41,839 bases of DNA. Source: Symbiodinium natans (lineage: Eukaryota; Sar; Dinophyceae; Suessiales; Symbiodiniaceae). This document shows, piece by piece, positions 9,385-18,812 of the stretch (positions are counted from its first letter, which is position 1; each line of letters begins with the position of its first letter). The notes under the pieces were generated by a model. That model did not search any database. It was given only the letters and a program-made list of their open reading frames with translations, and was not told the DNA's origin. Made by a program: the position numbers and the translations under genes. The DNA lies in contig CAJNDS010000680.1 of NCBI GenBank assembly GCA_905221605.1, forward strand, positions 878,704-920,542. Direction: 5' to 3'.

Positions 9385-12300
9385 ATGGGATCCGGCGCGA
9401 GTAAAACATCTGAAGCGCCGAAGGTCGTCCGTGCTTCATCATCTGCATCTTGACTGCCGACAGGCTAGCCGCCACAAATCCATCTCAAGCCGAAGGCAAG
9501 AACTCCAGACTCCAGCCAAGGTGAGTTCAAGCTCAACTACAAGCGCGCCTGTCATTGCTAGACCAGCGGATGAAACGCCAAAAGGCGACGTCCCAAAGGC
9601 GAGCCAGCGAAGTGAGGTGTCGCTGGCTGGTGACGGCGCACTGCCGGAGTACTGGCACCCTTGCTACAATCACATGCCCGATGGGGGCCTTGCCATGATG
9701 CTGCACATGGCACACGTCCTTTGAGTCACTCAGGTACCACTCCAAGACCGCTGGTGACAAAGATGAGTCTTTTGATGACATGTGCCCCGGCTGTCTAAAG
9801 CCGAGTGGCACTACTAGTCTTACGAGATATGTGACCTAGACGCGCCGCAGAAGTAAAGGGGGCAATGCTTAAAACCAGGCGATGATACTACTGTATGGTG
9901 ACAGACGTTTCCAGGAAGGACCAGGAAGTGGTGATATAACAGAAGCTGCAGATGTTGCAGAGCTAGCGAAATCAACCTGGCGATGCGTCGCTCTGTGCAT
10001 TCAGATGTTTAGCCTTCGTGCCGGACGCGTCTTCATGATGTGCTTCCTGCTTCTGATGTCAAATGTAATGTATCTCGCTGGTGTCCCATCAATTTCCATT
10101 CACTGCCACCTAGTTGGGAGTTGGCAAAAGACGGCACAGGAGGCAAACAGACGGAACAGAAGTTGCGCAAAGTCGTTCAGTCGGCCGGCCAGAACAGCCG
10201 GACTGACGTTCGCCTCATACAACAAGTAGGCTTTCACCAAGAACACTGACCCCGCATATTGCTCATGAGCAAGAACCTGAAGCCTCACGTTTCAATTCGC
10301 TCTGAAAGAAGATAAACAGTCTCAAGCAAGTTTACAGTTTCTTATCAAACATTTACATACGTAGTATGGTGTGGGAAGCCGTGGGATTTCAAGCCTTTTC
10401 ATAAGTGATGCCGCATTGCTAGGAGGTCACGGGATGTCCTTGCGATGTTCGAGTGGTGCATCGTGGTTTGCTATGATTTTTGCTACGGTCTTGTGGTGTC
10501 AGGTTCTATGCCCCGGAGACAGATCATGCAGCCTTTGAAGAGATGTTTACACAGTCATATGTGCCCAGCCGCATTTAGGACGCTCTCGCTTCGTGACTGC
10601 ATCCTGCATTGCATGTGCTCGCTTGAGACTGACTCTGGCGCCAACCGCACGGCTGCTTGCCCTGCCTCTCGCACACACTAAAGACCGGTCAAACAACTAT
10701 GAGAGCATGCGCAAGGTAGAGAAAGCCACGCAAGATCGTCCTTGTCCCCGCGGCGAGCATGGCAAGACGCCAGGTGGTTGTCCCTGCAATCAGTGCCTCA
10801 GCTTGGATGAAACAGTGGAATCGTGTTCCATTGGCAACCATGTCTGGGCTGCGTGGGCAAATGAATCCAAAGAAATGTAGCTACGACCCCTTGATCACAA
10901 GATAAGAGCACTTCCACGAGGAGTCCTCGTCATTCCATCATGACAGATCATGCTTGAAGAGTAGATTTGTCAATATTTGTCCTGATATGTGTCTATAGAT
11001 GGCTTGGCAAGCTGCCAGCACAAAGACCGCGCTTAGTCTTCACAAGCTCGAAAACTTCAGCCTTAACTCGGGCCGTCGCTGCTGTTTACGGCCAGATGTG
11101 TTACTGTCAAACTGGACAGGGGCCGCGGGCTGTCAGTTGTTCAACCATAAGTGTCCAGCCTGTGCCAAACTAAGTCGATGTCACGCGGAAACCCTATACA
11201 AGAGATTTATAAATAGCTAAATACTACATAATTAATCATGTTATATAAATTAGTAGTTATATTTAACAAATGACAGTCCAAGGCCGGGTGCTGATCCTGG
11301 GCTTCCCACACGGTATCGGGTGCGTCGTGTCATACGAGTAGAGGCAAGAGGAACCTGGAATTGCATGTGTCATTTCCACCTTGTTCCCCTTGGAGCATCT
11401 TGCTTGCGTGATTGCTGCACGCTGGCATGATAACTGACAGACTTGACCATTGGCGTTGGCACAATGATTCAACGCCTTTCCCTGCAGGCGTCTGATATTT
11501 GGCAGAGACTCCTAGCGGCACCCCCATCATGTGGCCATGTGCGGTGCTTTGTGTTTGTTGAACTGAACCATCATGTCTGCCAGATTTGTTTTTGAGTTTG
11601 CATCCTCAGCACCTGGCCCAGCCAAGGATATGTCGCCAAACGCGATGAAATCCGGGAGAAAAGAGATAGCGGGGAGATACAAGAATTCAATCCTCCTCCG
11701 CTAACGAAGGCTGTGGCCGAAAAATACCCGAGTGTCTTGGCTTATGGCTTGTGTCTGCTTTGCCTGCTTCACATGTCCTCATATGTCCTCGAGCCTCAGG
11801 TATTTTTGCTCCATTGGACAGCTCGGTGAACGAGGTCTACGCTTTCCACGGCACCTTTGTGCGCTATGCTCTGTCCATAGCTGAAAATGAGCCTTTGTTG
11901 CAACTAGTCAGCAGACCCACTCAGAGTTCAAGGCATACACAGCTAGGCAGGAGCAACAACAAGAGCAAGCACCAGCGGGCGACATGCAAAACAAACCCAA
12001 GCCGGCTGGGCCTACCCTAATTTACACACACACACACCGTCAAAAACACGTGGAAGCCACGAAGCTGGAGCACATGGGGGGGCTAACTGTACCAAGCATG
12101 CGGGGTTAGCCAAGGATTTCAACATCGACTATGCAGGCTCCAGTACTGGAACGCTGTATGGTCGAGGTGCATACCTTGGCGAGTCCATCACGAAGGCGGA
12201 TGAGTATGCCAAGGATGAGCCGGGTGGTTACTATGCGGCTCGGCAACCTCTAAACCTTCTCTAGCTTTGTATTATTCTTTGGCGTGGGCTTACTTCTAGC

Positions 12301-15300
12301 AAAGCGAGAATTTCTCCCATGTGGCATGAATCGTGTTAAGTGCAGCTTGCCTTGTCAGGAAGGAGTGTTTGCCGTGCTGGTCTGCCGGCTGACAATGGGC
12401 AAGCTGAATTGCACAAAGGGAGACCCAAAGGCGGGCGAGCGGGTCATGGCCGGCGAGTTTGACAGCACCTGTGGCACACGCTGCTTGGAAGCTGCAAAGT
12501 TTGCTCAGTCCCCGTGTTGTTCTTCTCTTCGGGCGCCCGACCCTCCCAAGGCTTGTTCCGTGAGCTGGTCGTTTATGACGCAGACCAGTGTTACCCGGAA
12601 TACCTCGTCCTTTACCAGCGGGTCTACAGCAAGGACCTCTAGAGCAGCATTGTCTTGTGAACTGCAGCGAGCAGTGGTCAGCTACTGGTAGTAACTGCTG
12701 AAGAATGACAAAGCAGGAATTTTCAACTCTAGGAATGGCCAAAAGCCTGCACCAGGCGTGGTACCCTTTTTTTGTTGTCAAAATGCACTGCGCACACGGG
12801 AATCGCCATACTGAGAACGAAACACGACAAGGCCAGAGATAAAATGGTCAATAGCACATACTTGTCGCAGCGGGTATCGAAACATTTCTGACCGTGGCTC
12901 ACTGTGCAAGCCGCGTGTATTTCAGCGACGAGAGGGTCGAGGTCAATCCAGGAAGCGCGAAGCCGCGACGTTCCAAGGAGCTCCTGCACACACTGCACAC
13001 AGCATCCATGGCATCACCTCAGTACCTTTCTTGTGCGCACAGCAACCATGCGGCTGCATGGGGACAGCCACTGGAAGTTGATTCTGATTGGTAATGCACG
13101 CAGCACGTCCTGTCGAGGTCGTGCAACTGGCCATTTGGGAGCCGCACGGTTTGTCCCAAAACCTTGGGCATGGCCAGACACGGCATCCAAGAAGCCTCCT
13201 AGATTTTTGAGATCACTGCAGGTAGGGCTTGATTTGGTAGCTGGAGAAACTAGAGACCCATCAGCTCAACCAGGACGAAACTCGAGAAACTAGATAGGAA
13301 GCTGTGGACCTGGGAAAAGTTGGAACACCTCGGAAGCAGGGCTGGCGTTCGGCAGGATGATGAAGATGACATCGAACAGATGCTGAAGCGCAGGTTCTTT
13401 ATGCAGGTCCCTTTGCATTGGACGACCCTTGGCTTTGATACTTGCCTTGTCTGTGAAATGTGCTGCCTTGAGCAGTCTGCGTGCTCCTTCGCAGAAATGT
13501 CGCCACCAACATGGCCAAAGAGACCTTTGGAGATCGTTACCCACTGCCAGGCCCAGCGCACGGGGGGGGGGGTCGGGGGCTCGGAAATACAAAGCCAAGC
13601 GTCAAGTGCTGAAGCCTGGAGCCCTGCCAGATGCTGGCAAGAACCACATGCAGTGCGCTTGCAACTTAACCTGTACCTTTTTTTTATATGCACATCATCC
13701 CTGGACCTGAGCTTTTCTGTGACATCTGTGACCTGCTGAGTTGGTGAACCAGTCACGAGTACAACCCGGCCGCATTGTGGCCGAAATATGGCGGTTGGAA
13801 GATGCGGATCTTTGGAAGAACTGGGCTGCTTGGGCTTCGTTGGACCTGTTGTAGCTACGGGGTGCTACCGGTTGCCGTTTGCATCCCTGCTGGGCAGCAA
13901 GGTCGACGTGAAAGTCCAGCTGCGCGAGTCACGCGAAAGGATCGGCGCTGATGACCTGAGCGACTTGCCAGTTACGTTAAAGGTGAACCTGGTGGAGACG
14001 CATGTCTGCAGACAGGTGGTGTGGAGATTACTTTGTCCCTAAGCTTTTGAAGATTTGAAAGTGCAGCTGTTGATGAACTCCTGATGTACTGAGGAGAGAC
14101 TTGCGTGCGCTCACAAAGCGACCTTGCAAGTTCCTGAAAAAGGGCTGCAGAAAAGGTGACAAATGCAGGCCCGACTTTCAGCTGCTGGATTCTGCTAGTT
14201 GTGGGTTGCAAAACAATTGGACAACGGCAGAGTTTTAAATGTCTCACTTCGCAGATGGCCTCGACTGCTTCCTTTTCAAGAGGAAGCCTATATCATCTAT
14301 ATCCACCGTTCTTTGAATATCCCACAGGTGAGGGTGTCCAGGGTCTGTCAAGAAAGGTCTCGAAGGTGCGTTAGATGGGATCCGATCGTCGAAGTCCAGA
14401 GAACCGAGGGGGGGGGGGGGGTTCCAGAGCTCTTGGTGTCCGTGGCCCGGGGGCTGGAGTAGCGAGGCAGACTCTGCCCCCCCATACCCCCTTCCAGCCA
14501 ATAAATCCAAAAAAGCGTGCGTGTGCAACGTGGCCGCGGCCACTGAGGTGGAGGATAGGTGGAGGACGTTCATAAACTCGAGGCGTTGTTGAAGAGCGCT
14601 GTCGCTCGAGGTTTTCCCACAATGAGTTTGCAGCGGACCTCGGGGAGGAAGGCTTGGCGGCTGGGCGGCGCCTCCCAGCACGAAGCCAAGGGCAGAACTC
14701 GGAGAGCTCTGAGAGTTTAGGGTTTAAGTTTTTGAAGCTCTAGCTGAAGGAAACACAATCAGTTCTGGCGAGGTCGATGAGCTTGACAGGCAGCTCCATG
14801 AAGCCTTCCTTTGGATGGCTTGCTTGGACCCGAGTTTGGAGATGATGTTGTTTCTGGGTTGTTGAGAGCTGGCCAACAAGGTTCGAGCCAAGAAGAAGCG
14901 GAGGACCCGAGCACGTGCGACGTCAAAGTGGTCTCTGCACCAGTCTTGTCCTGTCAGCAAAAGCCCTTCCGACTCCCATAGCTGTCAATGTGTCAGCTTG
15001 CGATCTTGGTCCTCGACAGATGCCATGAAAGTAATGCTTGCAGGAGATCGGCAAAGGCCGGATGAAGGCTGCAAAGAAGTTTGGCCACGGTGCCTGTTGC
15101 TACGAAAGCTTGGATACAGCTCTCAAGCAGGTCAGATCCAAGGACCGGTTGAAAACAACAAAAAGCCGAGATGATTTTGAACTCGTCCTGGGCCGTTCTG
15201 CTTCAAATACTACTTTGGGACTTGATGAAAGGACGGCATCAAGATTGCAATTCTTTGTCGAGTACTCTGCGGAGCCCCATGCGATAATCCAGAGGATTCA

Positions 15301-16113
15301 GAGGACAAAGACTGCATTATTCTGAAGGCAAGCGGGATGTGCACAAAGCTATCGGCGTGGGTTCGTGACGACAAATGCGATCGCAACCACACGTGTAGCT
15401 TGCACAGCTTTAAACAACTACATGCGTATGTTGCGACGGTCAGCCATCGCTAGCCTCTGCCTGTCACGTGCACCGTCACGTGGGGGTGGGAAGGAAGCCC
15501 TAAGCGGAGATGGAGAGAAGCAAGCGATATGACATGGCACGGTCATTCGTGGCCTGAGAACGTGGCATTTCCGTTTGCGTCTTCCCTTGTTTCAGGTAGA
15601 CGAGCACAAGCGAAAGGAAGTTCTCATCAAGAATACCAGCAGCTTGGCTTGGCCTCAATATGCCTTCACTTCATCGAGTGTTAGCAGTACCTAGGCTAAG
15701 CTGTGCCGTGACAGCCTAGGCGGTGTCTATCCCGAATACTTCTTAGCGCTGTTTTCACAAGAGGATCTCGACAAGGAGGAGGCTGCAGCAAATGTGTGAA
15801 GCCTCCTTCCTCCCGCTGCAATTTTGTTGCTTCCTTGCAGGCGGCAGAAACAACTTCGCAACATTCGGAGATCTCCGGAGACCTTCCTTTGCCGGGCAAC
15901 GACGCCGCCGGCGAAGCCGACATAAGGCGGAGTGCAAGCAATGCAATCAGCGAGCATGAGGAGGAGGAGGAGGAGGAGGACGAGGAGGAGGTGGACGACG
16001 CAGCGGACGACCATTCGGATGGCGTTGTCTCCCATCTTCCATCAGGCGACGAAAAGCCGGTATCGGCCTCAGTCTCGCGGCCTTGCAGCGAATCAGCACT
16101 TGACAGGCATTGA
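9385..16113 (+). CDS. Copy B: ADP-ribosyltransferase (PARP)-CCCH zinc finger protein with acidic tail, multi-exon
   Basis: Tandem paralogue of copy A with matching modules in the same order: MGSGASK start (9,385); GALPEYW (about 9,640); YHSKTA...FDDM (from 9,734); Cys-rich CPRGEHGKTPGGCPCNQ (10,716-10,793); YVAKRDEIREKR and QEFNPPPLT (about 11,630-11,740); ADP-ribosyltransferase domain 1 (11,800-12,633) with His (FHGT, 11,847), Tyr (GRGAYLGES, 12,172) and Glu (YPEY, 12,598); KRRFFMQVPLHW (from 13,355); RLEDADLW (about 13,795); LKVNLVE (about 13,980); CCCH finger (14,093-14,168 plus 14,611 on); degenerate domain 2 (14,773-14,838, about 15,038-15,160, 15,232-15,327, about 15,597-15,640, 15,720-15,793); acidic tail (15,841-16,113). 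It has diverged clearly from A in protein and intron sequence, so the duplication is not recent. I did not find the counterpart of A's RVESSELW exon. A stretch at about 10,100-10,227 (PPSWELAKDGTGGKQ...) may be an extra exon. Confidence 0.82.
12022..12038 (+). repeat. Short (CA)n microsatellite in a copy B intron
   Basis: A run of CA dinucleotides lies inside the intron that separates the FHGT exon (ending about 11,888) from the exon starting at 12,115. No function is implied. Confidence 0.7.
14169..14610 (+). other. GC-AG intron splitting the CCCH zinc finger of copy B
   Basis: The upstream exon ends AAATGCAG (Lys, third Cys, and two bases of an Arg codon) at 14,168. The downstream exon begins GTTTTCCCACAAT, giving CRFSHN and supplying the His ligand. 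Copy A has an intron at the identical codon position (6,884-6,984, 101 bases), also with a GC donor, followed by CRFSHN. The B intron is over four times longer and contains a poly-G run at about 14,409-14,420. Conservation of position and donor type shows that the intron predates the duplication. Confidence 0.75.
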
Positions 16114-16183
16114 GAGTTGCAGAGAAAAGTAAAGATGTTGCAAATACTAAGCTTACTAAGTGCAACCTTCCCAAAATGTCCAG

Positions 16184-16456
16184 GCTGTAGGTGACGAAAC
16201 CTTCGTGGTGCTGTGGCACGAGGGCGATGGAGATGTGAAAGACCAAATGTTCTGTGACCTCGACGAAGCAAACGAGCGTTTCGACACGTTGGATGGTGGG
16301 CCCTATGCAACGATACTGGTCAACGGCAGGTTCAATGAGCTCAGATACTACGGAACCCGAGGTACCTCGGCCAGCAGCACGGACATGCAACACCCAAATC
16401 CAATTGGCATTGAAATTGGCAGAATGTACGTGTTGTTAGCTCAGGGTGGGTCATGA
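16184..16456 (+). CDS. Coding-like exon after copy B, unknown product
   Basis: After a CAG acceptor at 16,183 the frame reads AVGDETFVVLWHEGDGDVKD and on through LDEANERFDTL and GPYATILVNGRFNELRYYGT, then runs to a stop at 16,456. The alternating hydrophobic pattern and charged content look like a small folded domain. It may be a continuation of copy B if the acidic exon splices before its stop at 16,111, or the start of a separate gene. I do not recognise the family. Confidence 0.45.
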   Translation, partial: AVGDETFVVLWHEGDGDVKDQMFCDLDEANERFDTLDGGPYATILVNGRFNELRYYGTRGTSASSTDMQHPNPIGIEIGRMYVLLAQGGS

Positions 16457-17689
16457 AACAAATGTACGACCACTGGAGCGACAACTACGAGGCATCGACT
16501 TTACAAGTGCTGGTTGGATTGCTGCCGATGCAGGTAGAGGTGCAGGTGCTGTCCGAGCCATAGGTAGTCAGTCGTAAGTGACAATGCAAGGTAGATGAGG
16601 GGAGTGGACACCCATTATGCCGCAAGGAAGTCCCTGCCACGATGGGGAGTAGGTGCACAATGGTCGAAGCAGTTCTGGGACACCGCCCCAGACCAGGTCC
16701 CCGTGTCGAGTCCTCACGTTGCTTCTTGCGCCCCGACGCAGAGGGAGAAAGATCCGCAGGTCCTTGAAGCCGACAATAACTCCAACAACACCCGTGAAAA
16801 AGAATGATTGCGGGCTTAGCCAGGTAGTAGGTTACACAAGTGGGATGCTAGACTGGTGTGCAATGTAGAAGCCACAAGTTTTCCGCTTGGGAAGGCCAAA
16901 GAAGAATCGAAGCCTCCTTTCTACCTCATTACGTGCACCGCCTTTGGAGAAGTATGGGGCGAAAGCTATTCTACCCTGCTGGACAGTGAGCGCTTATGCA
17001 TTTAAAACCCTTGCAACTGGCGACCGACACTGCACAGATTGCACGCAGGATGCCTATGAAGACTTGGGATCCTGCGATCCTCCATATTTGCTGGTGGATT
17101 CGCATCTTGTCAGCAGGGTGGGTAACCTGGCGTTGCTTTGGAATACTACGCAGCTGCGGCCAGCACTTTTGAGGAGTATTCAGTATTTTTAAGAGCTACC
17201 ACCAGTTCAACCATCTTCACACTAACAGTGCTGAGCTCTTGTTTGAGACCTGCCACCAGCAGCTGCCAAACCCAGACATGGTGAGGGTTTGGACAGTCTT
17301 TCCCAGTTTGGTCAGTTGCTTTGTCATAGGGTACTACGGAGAAGGAAAAACCGAGAGGAAATAGACAAGCATCTTCGAAATGCAAATCACCCGACAACGA
17401 ATGCACAAAGGCTACCCACCGACATGCAAGAAAGTGCGTCAGCGCCACATTGTCACGACACAGTTCGATTACGGAATGTGCACGAAACCCAGGTGAGAGC
17501 GTGAGTTGGCACCCATCCCAAGCAATAAAGGAGTTGCACAAAAGATGAAAACTTTGCACCCGTGGGGATTGACAAACGTGCCGTGACTTTGAGGTCGTAA
17601 GCATGTGACTAAGTATGCACGAAGATGAGGATGGTGGGAGCAGAACTAGCACCGGAGCCCTTAGCTCCTGAAAACAGACACGCTGCGAG

Positions 17690-18570
17690 ATAACAAGGTA
17701 GGTTGGCAAAAGAAAGCCAAGGAAGTTCAAGAAGATCGAGTCGAAATGGGAAACAGCGGATGGTGCACCCTTCGAGAGATTGCTGCAAGAGATGAAGTCA
17801 TGGTTCGAGATCAACGCGGAATGAGAGCTGCAACCTGGTTCCCAGGCATGCTCGAAAGGTGCAAAAAAGTTCACAGACCATGGGCCCAGTTTTGCCTTAG
17901 CATGCACGGTTTCTGGGAGAGGAAAAAAGACCCGCCCGTCTCACTTGTGTACATACGCAGCTTCGCACAGCATGCGGGGTAGGCTCGCCATGTTCTGTGG
18001 AGCCAAAGGTCAGAGGGTGCTTCAGCCAGTTGCGCCGCCCCTGTCTCCGAAGCTTTAAGCTTCTGGGAATTGGGGCCAAGACCACACGCCAAGCAAAAGA
18101 GGAGTTCTTCATGTCTTCGGGTACATGCAGGTTTTACCCTCAACCGCCAACGCAGATCCAGAAGTCTTTCCGCCGGAGAGCTGAGACGGCTCAATCTAAA
18201 CCGGTGAATCACCGGGCATCTTGCTAGAGACTCTTGACAGCAGCTAGCATCCATTTGCTCGGTGCTTCTATGTGCTTCTTAGCGCATCTCTGCTGAGAAC
18301 AGCCAAGGCCTGTGGCATGCAAAGAGGGCTGCTGGCCCAGCTTTGCTCTCGTAAATCGGAGTCTCTCTGTGAACAACAAAGGAATAACTAGCCAAAGCAC
18401 TTCTGATGTGACTGCTTACTGGTGTTCCTCGTTCTTGCAGGTTGCAGAGCACGCACTTAAGCAATGCCAGAGGAGACTGGATGCATCCTGTGACCTCCTG
18501 CCGAATTCTTCAATCATCTACAACAGGGACTGGCCTTTGTGGCTTGAACAGTTCCTTTCAGGAGGTAGAA
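17690..18570 (+). CDS. Scattered + strand exons of an unidentified gene
   Basis: Three stretches look coding. At about 17,700-17,824 one frame reads FKKIESKWETADGAPFERLL and continues QEMKSWFEI; a second frame over the same bases is also open, so the true frame is uncertain. At about 18,100-18,227 the frame reads EEFFMSSGTCRFYPQPP. At 18,441-18,565, after a TTGCAG acceptor, it reads VAEHALKQCQRRLDASCDLL and continues to WPLWLEQFLSGG. No family is recognised and the exon chain is not established. The long minus-strand open frame over the first part is probably an antisense shadow. Confidence 0.3.
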
Positions 18571-18726
18571 CTCAAGTTGGTGTTTGCCAATGCGCGGCTC
18601 TTAGCGAAGCCTTGTTTAGCGTGTGAGCTTCGTACTTGTGAGCTTCTGGGCTTAGGATCACAACTCGGCGACGTTCGCTGTGGCGCTGAATACAAGTGCC
18701 GGGGCCCGATGCCGCACAGCCACCGG

Positions 18727-18812
18727 TTTAGGGTGTAGGGTTCGGAGTTTAGGGTTTAGGGTTTAGGGTTTGGGGTTTAGGGTTTAGGGTTTAGGGTTTA
18801 GGGTTTAGGGTT
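18727..18812 (+). repeat. Interstitial telomeric repeat (TTTAGGG)n
   Basis: About 85 bases of TTTAGGG units, perfect in the right-hand part and degenerate at the left end (GTGTAGGG, TTCGGAG, TTTGGGG). TTTAGGG is the plant-type telomere repeat also used by dinoflagellates. The tract lies well inside the contig and is followed by a short AT-rich stretch (about 18,910-19,030), so it is internal rather than a chromosome end. Confidence 0.9.

Noticed and set aside
10262-10300. KNLKPH exon resembling KKLKPH of copy A (3,180-3,209)
   Set aside because: The shared word is short and its position relative to the other modules differs between copies, so it may be chance; not used as evidence of homology.
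13250-13756. 168-codon minus-strand open frame
   Set aside because: Antisense to the KRRFFMQVPLHW exon of copy B, which is conserved with copy A.
17146-17907. 253-codon open frame on the minus strand
   Set aside because: Cys/Ser/Leu-rich without motif, and coding-like exons are seen on the opposite strand in the same place; most likely an antisense shadow.
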